DNA of 64,000 bases. Origin: Candidatus Marimicrobium litorale (GTDB taxonomy: Bacteria > Pseudomonadota > Gammaproteobacteria > Pseudomonadales > Halieaceae). The notes under the pieces are model-generated. The model made no database searches and was not told the DNA's origin. It saw only the letters and a program-made list of their open reading frames with translations. Below, one piece after another: positions 53,436 through 62,767 of the stretch. A program made the position numbers and the translations under genes. Position 1 is the first letter of the stretch. Every line of letters starts with the position of its first letter. The stretch covers positions 2,046,001 through 2,110,000 of the forward strand of contig NZ_SHNO01000001.1 in assembly GCF_026262645.1 (NCBI RefSeq), read 5' to 3'.

Positions 53436-54347
53436 TCAGGGTGATGCGGTTTTGTAAGGGGAGAGCGCGCCCTCAACGGCAGGCCTATCTATATAGACGT
53501 CTTCCGTTATGTCGAACGTATTCAAATAATCCCGCGTGGAAAGCCGCACATATTCACTTCGCAGTGCTTTTACGATATTCGGCTCGACCGCCTCATACGG
53601 TAAATAGTGCTCTTCCCTGATATCGTCCAGCCGCAAAATATGAATGCCAAACCGGGTATTGACCGGCTCGGAGTAGTCGCCCACGTTATCGATGGTGTAA
53701 AGCCCTTCCGTGTAGTGGCCTGATACTCCTGATTGACCGCGGCTAATCCAGACATCAAACAAGCCGTCTTTCACTTTCGTGCCTGTATCATCAGAGTGCT
53801 GCTGCACCATCGCAGCAAAATCCGCACCGGCACGCAATTGGTCAAGCACCTCTTGTGCCTCAACCGTGGTGTCCACGCGAGAGCATTCGCCCGGGGGGCA
53901 GGCAAATAGTATGTGTGAAGAGAGGCGCTGTTCAGGCACACGCGCATACTCGTCTTTTTGGGTGGCGTAGCGCTCCTTTGCCAGAGCAGTCATCTCGGGA
54001 ATATCGAGTGTTTTATTGAAATTATCCATCCAGTATTTTTGTTTCAAATTCATGATCTGGTATTGAAGCGGCCAATACAATTCGCTGTCGGCTGGAATGT
54101 TATCTGCTTCCCGCGCCAACTTTTTGGCCACCAACATACGATTGAGCAATTCTAACCGATCGCCTTCGTCGTTAGCCGCGGCCTGCTGCATTTGTGCTGG
54201 CCATAAGCTTACCACGTAGTCGAGTTCTGCCCGATCCACGCTGATGCTGTCGTGCTCCAAAACCACCTCCGCCTGCACGGGAAAATGAGCCAACGACAGG
54301 AAAAAAAACGCTACCAGGCTGCGCTTAATACGCCTCACAGTGATCAT
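53436..54347 (-). CDS. exported parvulin-type peptidyl-prolyl isomerase
   Basis: About 303 residues from ATG 54347, with AGGA ahead. The frame extends to 54428, but that includes the upstream gene's terminator. A signal peptide (FFFLSLAHFPVQA) precedes a SurA/PpiC-like chaperone region. The parvulin domain holds RLSSHILFACPPGECS, LDQLRAGADFAAMVQQHS and NTRFGIHILRLDDI. The inserted Cys pair (CPPGEC) in the first strand could form a disulfide. It should assist folding of exported proteins. The gene upstream on the same strand encodes an abundant-looking secreted protein, a possible client. Confidence 0.88.
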   Translation of the reverse strand: MITVRRIKRSLVAFFFLSLAHFPVQAEVVLEHDSISVDRAELDYVVSLWPAQMQQAAANDEGDRLELLNRMLVAKKLAREADNIPADSELYWPLQYQIMNLKQKYWMDNFNKTLDIPEMTALAKERYATQKDEYARVPEQRLSSHILFACPPGECSRVDTTVEAQEVLDQLRAGADFAAMVQQHSDDTGTKVKDGLFDVWISRGQSGVSGHYTEGLYTIDNVGDYSEPVNTRFGIHILRLDDIREEHYLPYEAVEPNIVKALRSEYVRLSTRDYLNTFDITEDVYIDRPAVEGALSPYKTASP

Positions 54348-54390
54348 ACTAGTCCTCATAATAGTTATCATATCCTCAAATTGCAGAAAT

Positions 54391-54420
54391 AAAAAAACCG
54401 ACACCTTGCGGTGTCGGTTT
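54391..54420 (-). terminator. strong terminator of the secreted-protein gene
   Basis: On the minus strand ACCGACACC, the loop GCAA and GGTGTCGGT form a nine-base perfect stem followed by TTTTTTT. It starts about 28 bases after the gene's stop and precedes the parvulin start. Confidence 0.92.
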
Positions 54421-54447
54421 AAGATCAATCTTTGTAAAGACTAACCG

Positions 54448-56082
54448 TTACGGTTGCAGTTGACCGCGATCTGGGAACGCGTGCTCAACAATGCGACCGA
54501 AGTTTGATGCCGGTGCGTTGTCGAAGTTACGCTCCCAAGCAACGAAACCGATCAGCGGCACGCCACCCGAGGCTGGTGTACAACTTACCACGATCGAAGG
54601 TACAGCTGCGTCAAACTCACAAATCGCTCGTGCCTTGGCCGCGTCAGGAGTAATCACTACATTCGCCCAACCGGCGAGTGCACCCTCAGGTCGTGGGAAT
54701 GAGATGACTTCATCTTCGCCGTTGATGATGGTCTCTGGCTCACCGTCTTCGCCAACACCCCAGCTCACCACGTTCACTTCGCGGTCGAATGTAACCACCG
54801 TTGGTGGGACGATCGGAGCGGGAGAAACAACCACCTCGTCCGGAGTCACACCAATCTCGTCTTCCTCACGAGAGTATACGGTTGCATTCACAGTCAGGGG
54901 CAGGTCACGGAAATCGCAGTTAGCACCAGTAGCGGTCACTACGTTGGGGTTTCCAGGTGTGCCGCCCAGGCAGTTCGATGTCGTTGCCAATGACGTGAGG
55001 TAAGCAGGCAGGTCCAGCATCAAGTACTGTCCCGGCGCCGTTACTACCCAGTCAGTGTTGACAGCGAAGTTGCCGGTATCGTTGGCAGACCAGTCGTTGA
55101 TGATCTGAGTGGCGCCCATAATACTGCGGAATTGGCCGAATACAGCGGCGCCGTAGTCTCCGCCAATACCAAGTTGGTTTGCACTAAATGGTGCCGCACC
55201 GTTGAGGTCCGGGCTGTCAAAGCCCTGCAAGTCGCCGGCGGCAACGCCTTGCACCTGGTTGGTCATTGACGCACCGTTGAAGAAGTCAGCGATGTGAACT
55301 GCCGCGTTACCAAACTCGGTACCACTCGCGCCATCGCGGATGAAGTACGATACCCGGATTACGTTATCGCTCTCAATGTATGCAGACGTCTCGTAGCCAG
55401 GAGCAGCCACTGTTGAGTTCATTGTCAGTTCAGAGTTGATCACCCCATCCACACGCGCACCGGCTGAGGGCAGGCTGGCATAATCTGCCGCGTAATCAAC
55501 GGGGGTTGTGCCTCTGAGGAAGTTGCGAACCACCTTCGGGCAATCGGCGGGTAACCCACCAAATGCTTCAGCGTGAAGCGCGGCGCGGGCGATTGGCTGA
55601 AGTTCATCAACTGTCTCACCCATAGTCAGAATTTCGATATAACCTGTCTCTGCGCCGGCGCGGTAAATTGTGGGCATTTGCAGGTACGGCGTGTCTGCTG
55701 ATGCAGTTAACGCCGGGACGGTACAGCTGTTGTCGTTCGAGAACCAGCGAATCGCTCTTTCGCCGCTGGCGTCGAGCTCTTCAGCGCGGGCCGCATAACC
55801 GGTCCACACATCGTTGGGTGACAGAACAACGTTAAAATCCAGTGCGTCCATCGAATCGACGGCGCGACGCATACGGATCTTGATGACCTGGGTTGCTTCG
55901 GACGTATTAATTACAGATACGCCGGTAGTCCAGTCATCACGTACGGTATAAAACGGAACAAGTGCGAGGTCGCCCAGACCGGTCTCTGCTGCGAGATCCA
56001 TTGGCTGTGCGTTCGATGTTCCTGCTACGCCAGCAGCCGCTACAGCGACCGCGAGGCTTAAGGGCTTGAATGTTGCTTTCAT
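54448..56082 (-). CDS. abundant-type secreted protein of unknown function
   Basis: A 544-residue protein from ATG 56082, with AGGAG eight bases ahead. The signal peptide (residues 1-24, AGTSNAQ) is followed by a beta-rich acidic protein. It has TGLGDLALVPFYTVRDDWTT near the start and repeated Asn/Thr-rich segments, and only a few cysteines in scattered pairs. It resembles surface or cell-envelope proteins of marine Gammaproteobacteria, but I recognise no domain. A consensus promoter and strong terminator frame the gene, so it is probably highly expressed alone. It may be a type II secretion client, but its signal does not prove that. Confidence 0.78.
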   Translation of the reverse strand: MKATFKPLSLAVAVAAAGVAGTSNAQPMDLAAETGLGDLALVPFYTVRDDWTTGVSVINTSEATQVIKIRMRRAVDSMDALDFNVVLSPNDVWTGYAARAEELDASGERAIRWFSNDNSCTVPALTASADTPYLQMPTIYRAGAETGYIEILTMGETVDELQPIARAALHAEAFGGLPADCPKVVRNFLRGTTPVDYAADYASLPSAGARVDGVINSELTMNSTVAAPGYETSAYIESDNVIRVSYFIRDGASGTEFGNAAVHIADFFNGASMTNQVQGVAAGDLQGFDSPDLNGAAPFSANQLGIGGDYGAAVFGQFRSIMGATQIINDWSANDTGNFAVNTDWVVTAPGQYLMLDLPAYLTSLATTSNCLGGTPGNPNVVTATGANCDFRDLPLTVNATVYSREEDEIGVTPDEVVVSPAPIVPPTVVTFDREVNVVSWGVGEDGEPETIINGEDEVISFPRPEGALAGWANVVITPDAAKARAICEFDAAVPSIVVSCTPASGGVPLIGFVAWERNFDNAPASNFGRIVEHAFPDRGQLQP

Positions 56083-56137
56083 ATTGGAGACTCCTAAGGT
56101 TTCACTATTTACAACACATATTATGGCTGCTAGCGCT

Positions 56138-56165
56138 ATTATCTGCATCCGCAGCTAGCTGTCAA
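56138..56165 (-). promoter_or_regulatory. sigma-70 promoter of the secreted-protein gene
   Basis: TTGACA (56160-56165) and GATAAT (56138-56143) are separated by 16 bases, a near-consensus promoter reading on the minus strand. The predicted start lies about 50 bases upstream of ATG 56082. Confidence 0.8.
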
Positions 56166-56178
56166 CCTGCAACCTTAC

Positions 56179-56610
56179 CTAATAGTTGGCAGAAAACCAC
56201 CACTGACCATCCGTGAATATCCACCGTTCACGAACACTAGTCGGGGTCGCGCCAATCAACTCAGATGCCGTTGAGGTTCGTTTGGTGGGTTCGGACATGA
56301 CCCTTACCACCACACTTGCCACAGCTGCAGAGGCATCATAGTTAACTACTTTGACCCCTGTCAACTCCCACGTCACCGCATAGGAAAACTTTTTCCTATA
56401 CAACTGCTTAGGGAAAATAGCTCTAAAAGCCGGGGAGGTGTATTCCCAGGCCTGTTCGAACTCCCTTGCCTCCAGTGCCTGCCATCGCTCAGTCACTCGA
56501 TCCTCCAGTGCAGTGCGCTGCTGTTCACTGAGCGTTTGCACCCCCGAACACCCTGCCAAGACGATACAAATCGTGGCAAAAATTACTCCAACCAGGCACT
56601 GATACCGCAT
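56179..56610 (-). CDS. NTF2-like lipoprotein
   Basis: A 143-residue protein with a lipoprotein signal (lipobox LAGC, Cys about residue 21). The body (RVTERWQALEAREFEQAWEY and SVRERWIFTDGQWWF) has the length and alternating pattern of an NTF2/SnoaL-type fold. It is probably a periplasmic or outer-membrane lipoprotein. It has no recognised partner, and sits between the secreted-protein gene and gspD on the minus strand. Confidence 0.75.
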   Translation of the reverse strand: MRYQCLVGVIFATICIVLAGCSGVQTLSEQQRTALEDRVTERWQALEAREFEQAWEYTSPAFRAIFPKQLYRKKFSYAVTWELTGVKVVNYDASAAVASVVVRVMSEPTKRTSTASELIGATPTSVRERWIFTDGQWWFSANY

Positions 56611-56922
56611 TCTAAAACCTCTTAACCTACTGTTTTTAAATACTATTCCTAAAACGAGCCGGAATTATACGGCACCGTCTGCACAATTCAAGGCGGCGCC
56701 TCCCATCTTGCGCACCTTCACGCTTCACCGCCCCACTTTTCGTAGCCGCCGGGGCGGCCCATAGCCGCTTGCCGACCCACCCAGCGCCTTGCGATAACCA
56801 AGCCCTCAAACGCTGACCGGATCACTCGCCGGGAAGCATGTGAAAATCACCCAAAAGCAGCGTGAAAAATACCATGAAAAAGGGGGCCGAACAGGTCGGA
56901 ATCAGTGCGTCTGCCAGCCGCT
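56611..56922. other. intergenic region after gspD, no gene seen
   Basis: 312 bases from the gspD stop to the lipoprotein start, probably carrying the lipoprotein promoter. GCCGCC and GGCGGC form a six-base-pair hairpin at 56745-56758 without a T-run. No small gene, repeat or RNA was identified. Confidence 0.4.
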
Positions 56923-59064
56923 TCAGGGCGCGGTCTCGATCAGCTCCATATGGCGCACCTGGGAGCGCATTTCGCGGCCCACTTCACGGAGTTCGCTCTC
57001 GGTATACAACGCGCGGGGGGTGATAATCACCAGCAGCTCCGTCCGATTGGATTTCTGCACCGTAGAGCCAAATAAAGCCCCTACCAGCGGCAAGCTCGAT
57101 AAGAAGGGGATACCGGTAGTGGTGTCATTGGCATTTTCGCGGATCAAGCCACCGAGAACAACGGATTCCGTGGAGCGCACCGCCACACGACTCATAATAC
57201 TTCGCTCGAGAAATTCCCGCTGACGCGTCGCGATGTCTATCTCACCGACATCGGTGACCGATTGCTCGATATCCATCGTTATCAGGCCACCGGCATTGAC
57301 AGACGGCCTGACCTTCAGCTGCACACCCGTATCCTTATAGCTGATTGAACTGATCTCATTGCCACCGTCGGTGAATGTGGTGGAGTCGCGAATCGGTACC
57401 TGGTCGCCGACATGGATATAGGCGGCGTTGTTATCCAGCACCATCACTGAGGGGGTCGATATAATGTTGACCAACCCTTCGCTGGCCAACGCATTGAGCT
57501 CCGCCTTGATGTCCCCGGCGTTGTTTCTCACCGTGTAGGAGAACCCACCGGTCGCCGCCGCCACCGCGGCATCCAGAATACCCGTCCCTTCACGCTGGTT
57601 GCCAATACTGTTACTGAAGGTCCATTCCAGCCCGTACTCAAGCTCATCGGTGAGTGATACCTCAAGAATGCTCGCCTCGATCAGCACCTGCGTCGCCACC
57701 ACGTCCAGCTGCATTAATGCGGCCTCGATAATCGCGTATTGCTTGCCCGTGGAATAAATCATCAAGGCATTATTTTCTTCGTCCGCCACGACGCGCACAT
57801 CCTGCAGGGCGGTGTTTTTGAACGCCGTATCAGCGACTGCAGCGCTTGAATTTGAGCCCGATGACTCGAAGTCGCGCGCCGCGCCGCTGGCGCCTTCGCC
57901 GATCATATTGGAAGACAGCCCCGGCGCAACGCCGCCAGCAACCCCTATCCCGGAGAGACTATCGCTGTTGACCTCCGCTGAGGTGGTCTGCACCGACAGC
58001 TCATTGGCATAAATACTGTTAAGCAATTCAGACAAACGCTTAGCACTGGTGTTCTGCACCGGGTAGACAAACAGGCGCTTTTCGAACAGGGAGTCCGCCG
58101 CGCTATCGAGGCGCTCAATCCACACACCCAGCGTATCGAGGTAGTGACTGCGCGGCGTAATCAACAGCAGGCTGTTGAGGCGCTTGACCGGCACCACCCG
58201 CACGATATCGCCTTGTTCACCGGTTTCCAGCATGGCGGACAGGGCCTCGGCCACATCCTCCACATTACTGTTTTCCAGCGGGAACAAGCCGACCGACATG
58301 CCGCTGAGCTGATCCACATCGAATGTGCTCACAATGTCCAACCAGCCATCCAGCTGCTCACGGGTACCCGCCAGCATCATAATATTGCGACTGTTGTCCA
58401 CCAGCACAAAGGAGCTTTCATCTGCCACCGGCTGCAGGATCTCGGCCATATTTGACGCACTGATATATCTCAGGGGTACCACGATGGTGCTGTAGCCCGG
58501 GTCGCTGCTGCGCGGGTTAGATACCGCAGGCGCGAGGCGGCTGCCTCGTGCAGCGCCGGTCACCAGATAGCGCCCGTCACTGCCCCTGACCAACAGGGCA
58601 TTGTTGGCCTTGAGCAGAGATTCCAGCACCTGCAGTAACTCATTCCGGGGAATCGGTGTGCGCGTGCGCAGGGTAACCTGTCCTTTCACCGGCTGGTCGA
58701 CGATGTAATCCAGCTGCAGAATATCGCCCATAACAGCATGCATCACTTCGGCAAGCGGCGCCTGCTCAAAGTTAAGGCTGACATCATCGCCGACAAAGCG
58801 AACCGGCTCCTCTGCCGGGGGCATACGTACCTGGGTGTCATTGCCCCTGAAGATGGTCGGCGGCACACGGCGCGATTCCGCCACGGTCTGATCGGCCAAT
58901 GAAGATGCCGATGTCGAGAGCGGCACAGGGGCATCCACTGTCGTTGCCGCGGCAACTGCCGGCCCGGTCCCGGCCTGCTTGCTGTCCATGGCAGTACAGC
59001 TGCCCAATATAAACACCAGCAGCACGCTGGGAAGGTACCGCAATCTGAATGAGTCCACTGACAT
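56923..59064 (-). CDS. gspD: type II secretion secretin GspD, lipoprotein type
   Basis: About 713 residues from ATG 59064. A GTG at 59103 would overlap the upstream stop as GTGA, matching the operon's other junctions, and is an alternative. The lipobox ILGSC implies self-piloting to the outer membrane. The N0 domain has VSLNFEQAPLAEVMHAVMGD, and N1-N3 ring domains follow. The secretin core has LIEASILEVSLTDELEYGLEW and GIPFLSSLPLVGALFGS. It is the outer-membrane channel. Its position last in the operon differs from many gsp clusters, in which D comes early. Confidence 0.93.
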   Translation of the reverse strand: MSVDSFRLRYLPSVLLVFILGSCTAMDSKQAGTGPAVAAATTVDAPVPLSTSASSLADQTVAESRRVPPTIFRGNDTQVRMPPAEEPVRFVGDDVSLNFEQAPLAEVMHAVMGDILQLDYIVDQPVKGQVTLRTRTPIPRNELLQVLESLLKANNALLVRGSDGRYLVTGAARGSRLAPAVSNPRSSDPGYSTIVVPLRYISASNMAEILQPVADESSFVLVDNSRNIMMLAGTREQLDGWLDIVSTFDVDQLSGMSVGLFPLENSNVEDVAEALSAMLETGEQGDIVRVVPVKRLNSLLLITPRSHYLDTLGVWIERLDSAADSLFEKRLFVYPVQNTSAKRLSELLNSIYANELSVQTTSAEVNSDSLSGIGVAGGVAPGLSSNMIGEGASGAARDFESSGSNSSAAVADTAFKNTALQDVRVVADEENNALMIYSTGKQYAIIEAALMQLDVVATQVLIEASILEVSLTDELEYGLEWTFSNSIGNQREGTGILDAAVAAATGGFSYTVRNNAGDIKAELNALASEGLVNIISTPSVMVLDNNAAYIHVGDQVPIRDSTTFTDGGNEISSISYKDTGVQLKVRPSVNAGGLITMDIEQSVTDVGEIDIATRQREFLERSIMSRVAVRSTESVVLGGLIRENANDTTTGIPFLSSLPLVGALFGSTVQKSNRTELLVIITPRALYTESELREVGREMRSQVRHMELIETAP

Positions 59065-59099
59065 GGCTTCCGTTGTTATGTACACCGCGTACGTCCGTT

Positions 59100-59657
59100 T
59101 CACTTTCTGGAGTTTACATTAGCCGTTGGCGCCATTGCCGGCTGGAGCACCAGAGTCTCCCGCCGATTGCCATTTTTCAGCACGACTTCTTTTGCTGCTA
59201 CCGACTCCAGCGTCCACCCGACCAGTTCATCCCCGAGGCGAAGGCGCCGCGGCTTACCCTTAACCCGCACTATGATACCAGCAGAGTCACCCGCACCGAA
59301 CACACCCACTAAACTCATTTCACTCAAATTACTGGCTTTTTCGGTGGTAATTTCGGGCAACTCGACCACGGACTCATCGGGGCGGCGACTGGGCCACAGC
59401 AGGGGCCGGCTGCGGATCTCGTTACTTTGCGCCGCGCTCACCGCGACCCTACCGGGAAACACCACCAGCTGCAAAGTATCAGGAGCCGGCGCGATAGCCT
59501 CCGGCGTGGACTGCAGGCCAAGGGAGGCAACGCCCACAATCAGTTGCAACAGCAGCGCCAGCAAGAGCAGGATCACCACGACCTCGATACGGCGCTCCGC
59601 GCGCAGAGGCTGGGTCGCCACTCGGTATCGTTCGGACAGCCATCTGTACGCGCTCAT
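59100..59657 (-). CDS. gspC: GspC-like inner-membrane protein with HR domain
   Basis: A 185-residue protein. A membrane helix (VVVILLLLALLLQLIVGVASL, residues about 26-46) is followed by a periplasmic homology-region domain. The latter contains SLVGVFGAGDSAGIIVR and a short beta segment (RLRLGDELVGWTLESV). The PDZ or coiled-coil tail of classical GspC is absent, so it is a shortened form similar to those labelled T2SS protein N/C. It should connect the inner membrane platform to GspD. It overlaps gspM as ATGA and abuts gspD. Confidence 0.8.
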   Translation of the reverse strand: MSAYRWLSERYRVATQPLRAERRIEVVVILLLLALLLQLIVGVASLGLQSTPEAIAPAPDTLQLVVFPGRVAVSAAQSNEIRSRPLLWPSRRPDESVVELPEITTEKASNLSEMSLVGVFGAGDSAGIIVRVKGKPRRLRLGDELVGWTLESVAAKEVVLKNGNRRETLVLQPAMAPTANVNSRK

Positions 59658-60214
59658 TGCGCCACCTTCAGGGCAAATACTTGTATCCTGGCTCTCATCA
59701 GCTGACTTGCGGCTTTCTTTCGTGCCGCACGCAATGGCGCAATGTCCAACGACTCAACCAACAGGAGCGGCTTGAATTGCGCGAGCCCCGACAGGGCGTC
59801 ATCCAGTCCTGACAGGTCGCCCTCAAGCGTGAGGCGCATACGGATGTAATCGAAGCGACCCTCTGTTACCACCGGCAGCAGCTGGCTATTGCTCACCGAC
59901 AAGCCCGCCTCACTGACCCGCTGCCGAATATCGGTCTGCAGGGCCGCAGAGACTGCCGCCACATCAGCGACCGCCGGATAGGCCAACGCGTCAATCGCCT
60001 TGCGAGCGCCGATGGAGGCATCGCGCAACGGCTCCTCATTTTCACCCAGTCCGCGCAGTCGGGCAATACGCGGGGTCAGGCTATCAATATCAGCCTGATA
60101 ACCCCTGCCCGGACTCCAGGCACCTGCCAATGCATAGACATACAACGATAGAGGGATCAGCAGCGTGCCACCACAAATCCACGCGCTGCGCCGATGGCTC
60201 ACTGCCCAATTCAC
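59654..60214 (-). CDS. gspM: type II secretion protein GspM-like
   Basis: A 186-residue protein starting at GTG, overlapping the gspL stop by four bases. A short N-terminal membrane helix (ICGGTLLIPLSLYVYALAG) precedes a periplasmic ferredoxin-like domain (RFDYIRMRLTLEGDLSGLDDALS). The length, topology and place after gspL fit the assembly platform protein M, which pairs with L. Sequence similarity alone would be weak. Confidence 0.82.
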   Translation of the reverse strand: MNWAVSHRRSAWICGGTLLIPLSLYVYALAGAWSPGRGYQADIDSLTPRIARLRGLGENEEPLRDASIGARKAIDALAYPAVADVAAVSAALQTDIRQRVSEAGLSVSNSQLLPVVTEGRFDYIRMRLTLEGDLSGLDDALSGLAQFKPLLLVESLDIAPLRAARKKAASQLMRARIQVFALKVAQ

Positions 60215-61230
60215 GGCGTATCTCCGCGGCGCAATTGTATATCGAGATAAAACTGCTCTACGCCAGCACCCTTGACCCGCGCGAAGGCCCGCGGCGCCGT
60301 CACCTCCGCATACTCATCCTGCTGGGTCAGCCGCTGCATGACCGACGCCGCATCCGGTGCACGGCCGCGCAAACCGACAGCGAGTCCGTCCATCGAAAAG
60401 TTGTCGACAGACTCACCGTCATTGAGCAACTGCGTCAGGCGGGCAATTTCCTGGTGAGGGTTAGGGTAATCGCGGGCAATAGCAGCAACAGCCCCGACCA
60501 ATTCGTTATTGCGCACCAACCGCGCGCGTATACTAGCCGCGTCTGCAGAATCGCGCTCCGCGGCGGCGGCCATTGCACGCACCTCTTGCAGCGCGAGACT
60601 GTTGAAGCCGCTATTGACCGCGGTGATCACGAGCGCCAGCAGCGCGACGCCCAACAACATCAGCCCAACGCGCCACAGGCGCCTGCGATAGCTATTCTCA
60701 CGAGCGGCCTCGCCGAAGCCGTTTAGCGTGATCTTTTCATCACCCGCTCTGGCCCAAATCTCCTGGTGCACTGTATCCTCGGCATTGAATTGCCGACCGA
60801 GGCAAGCAGCCGCCGCGCTGCGAGAAACGATGGCTAGCACGACCTCAATGACTGCGGCATCGCGGCGCACTATACGCCAACCATAGCGGGTATCCTCAGC
60901 CGCGAAGGGGCTGTAAGCGTCAACCTCCAGTGCCAGCGCCGCGGCCAGGTCGACCTCGACCGCTGCGGGCAGTTCAAGCGTCTTGGACAAAACGACCTCA
61001 TCCGGCAACAGATAGGCCGTATACTCCGCCGCCGTTGCAGTGCACGGCTCACCAGACTGATAAAAGCGTTCGCCGTCCAGGCTGCGCAGACACACAATAT
61101 CGTCCAACAATCGACGCACCGGAGAATCCCAGGCGAAGAGAAGGTCCCGCCAGGCATCGACCCAGAGCTTGCCGAGGTTACGCACATCGAAACCCAGCAC
61201 TCGCCAGTTCTGGTCGGACACCTGCATCAA
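60211..61230 (-). CDS. gspL: type II secretion protein GspL-like
   Basis: A 339-residue protein. The N-terminal part resembles the actin-like cytoplasmic domain of GspL/PilM (LPDEVVLSKTLELPAAVEVD). A membrane helix follows at about 187-207 (GLMLLGVALLALVITAVNS), then a periplasmic PilN-like domain (VEQFYLDIQLRRG at the end). The protein is shorter than classical GspL (about 400). It should recruit the GspE ATPase, which is not in the window. Start and stop overlap neighbours by four bases (ATGA, GTGA), indicating translational coupling. Confidence 0.85.
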   Translation of the reverse strand: MMQVSDQNWRVLGFDVRNLGKLWVDAWRDLLFAWDSPVRRLLDDIVCLRSLDGERFYQSGEPCTATAAEYTAYLLPDEVVLSKTLELPAAVEVDLAAALALEVDAYSPFAAEDTRYGWRIVRRDAAVIEVVLAIVSRSAAAACLGRQFNAEDTVHQEIWARAGDEKITLNGFGEAARENSYRRRLWRVGLMLLGVALLALVITAVNSGFNSLALQEVRAMAAAAERDSADAASIRARLVRNNELVGAVAAIARDYPNPHQEIARLTQLLNDGESVDNFSMDGLAVGLRGRAPDAASVMQRLTQQDEYAEVTAPRAFARVKGAGVEQFYLDIQLRRGDTP

Positions 61231-62144
61231 TCCACGCCCCCGCGACGGCCATAGACGCGCGGGGGTTCCGTGCGTTTGGAACGCCAGGGAAGCGTGCCGC
61301 CGGGAGCGGCGCCACCCAACGATACCCAGTGCCGTCGCAACCAGTATTGATCACCGTAGTGCACCAGCGCATCGGCACGGAGAAATCCTGACAAGGTACG
61401 TTGGGCGCTCCCGGGTGATTCAACCTCTGTCTCAGGCCGCGTCTCCCGCTGCTGCAGGACACGCTGTAACTCGTCCGGCTGCGTCTCCTTGAGGACTGCC
61501 AGTAACGCTTCCGGTGCTTGCGCCCAGTCGGTGGTGGAACCCCTGCTATTTCCCACTACAATGTAATCCCTAATGGCATCGAAGACTGTGCGGCTCAACC
61601 CGTTCACCCGAAGCACATCCTCGGCACTCTTGAAATCGCGTCTAACGCTTTTCTTGTTATCTGCGCCAGGTGCGTCTCCGCGCCACTTTAACACATTGTC
61701 CGCCAGAAGATTGGCCTCGTCCGGCAGCAGACCCGCGAGCAACTCGAACAATGCGACCAAGGTCTGGTAAGACGCCTGGTTCATATTGATCAGTGCGGCC
61801 TCCGGGTAGAGCGTCACAGAGACCGATGTATCGCCAATCTGGTAGTCACCCCGCAGGAGGTCAGCCGCGGCGGGTCGGGGTACCAACAAGCGCTCCGCCA
61901 GCATCAACCTTATCGCGCCATCACCGGCGGCCACCGCCTTGGCCCGGGCCACGTGAAGCTGCGCCATGCGCGTATCCAATCGGGCCTGCGACACCATTCC
62001 TACCACCAGCAACGACATACCGGCAATAAACCAGACCACAATCGCTAACGCCACACCACGCTCGGACTCTCTGGCACTGGGTCGCCAGCCGCTGGGTCGC
62101 CAGCCGCTGGGTCGCTGGGGAGTACCAGCCTGCATGAGCTTCAT
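61227..62144 (-). CDS. gspK: type II secretion minor pseudopilin GspK
   Basis: A 305-residue protein, overlapping gspJ as ATGA. The prepilin peptidase site lies after G30 (ERGVALAIVVWF). The +5 position is Ile rather than Glu, as known for GspK, which caps the pseudopilus. A helix-turn-rich domain (INMNQASYQTLVALF, FKSAEDVLRVNG) follows. The leader is long and contains two and a half copies of RPSGW, encoded by a 15-base repeat, so the leader peptide has been extended by duplication. Confidence 0.9.
   Translation of the reverse strand: MKLMQAGTPQRPSGWRPSGWRPSARESERGVALAIVVWFIAGMSLLVVGMVSQARLDTRMAQLHVARAKAVAAGDGAIRLMLAERLLVPRPAAADLLRGDYQIGDTSVSVTLYPEAALINMNQASYQTLVALFELLAGLLPDEANLLADNVLKWRGDAPGADNKKSVRRDFKSAEDVLRVNGLSRTVFDAIRDYIVVGNSRGSTTDWAQAPEALLAVLKETQPDELQRVLQQRETRPETEVESPGSAQRTLSGFLRADALVHYGDQYWLRRHWVSLGGAAPGGTLPWRSKRTEPPRVYGRRGGVD
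62081..62110 (-). repeat. 15-base tandem duplication in the gspK leader
   Basis: The unit GTCGCCAGCCGCTGG occurs twice in perfect tandem, followed by a partial third copy (GTCGCTGG). In frame it encodes RPSGWRPSGWRPS in the prepilin leader. Confidence 0.85.
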
Positions 62145-62767
62145 TGTCGCGCCCGCATGATCAGGTCCGGCCAGTATTGACCTGCCGCCGTCATATTCAG
62201 GCGCACCAGCACCGGCACACTGCGATCAGACGCTGCGCGCGACGTGATCCAGTCGTCTGCAAACTCATTGCGCGTGGCAATGGTCAGCGATTCCAGCTGC
62301 GGCACGAGCACTCGGGAGGGCTGGGTTGACCACTCCACGTCACTCAGGCCCGGCGTCGGCAACTGCAACCAGCGAAAGACCAGCGCAGCCCCCTCCCGCC
62401 CAATCCTCACCCGATGTTTGCCACCATAATTTTCGCCAAACATCACCGACGTATCAAATTCGATAAAATCCTCGCCGGCGAGAAAGTGGCTACTGTCAAG
62501 AGGGCCGCCACCCGTATTCACTTCATTAACGTTGCCTGCGCTGCCGATCGCTGACTCCACCAGGTCTCGCAGGAACGTGGAAACGCTGCGAACCTGCTCG
62601 ATACGCCGAGTCTTCAATTCCAGTGTGCTCTGTGTGTTTGCAAGGGTACGCATAGCGCTCATCGTGCCAAGCAGGATAAGCGACAGCACGGTCATTGCCA
62701 CCATGACCTCTACCAGCGTAAAGCCGCGCTCACGCGCCGGGATAAATCCTGCACGTTTCGCTTTCAC
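62141..62767 (-). CDS. gspJ: type II secretion minor pseudopilin GspJ
   Basis: About 208 residues from GTG 62767, whose GTGA overlaps the stop of gspI. A much longer frame extends upstream but lies inside gspI and is rejected. The prepilin site precedes FTLVEVMVAMTVLSL, with E at position +5. The pseudopilin body (FLRDLVESAIGSAG, GREGAALVFRWLQLP) fits GspJ. It joins I and K in the pseudopilus tip. Confidence 0.9.
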   Translation of the reverse strand: MKAKRAGFIPARERGFTLVEVMVAMTVLSLILLGTMSAMRTLANTQSTLELKTRRIEQVRSVSTFLRDLVESAIGSAGNVNEVNTGGGPLDSSHFLAGEDFIEFDTSVMFGENYGGKHRVRIGREGAALVFRWLQLPTPGLSDVEWSTQPSRVLVPQLESLTIATRNEFADDWITSRAASDRSVPVLVRLNMTAAGQYWPDLIMRARQ

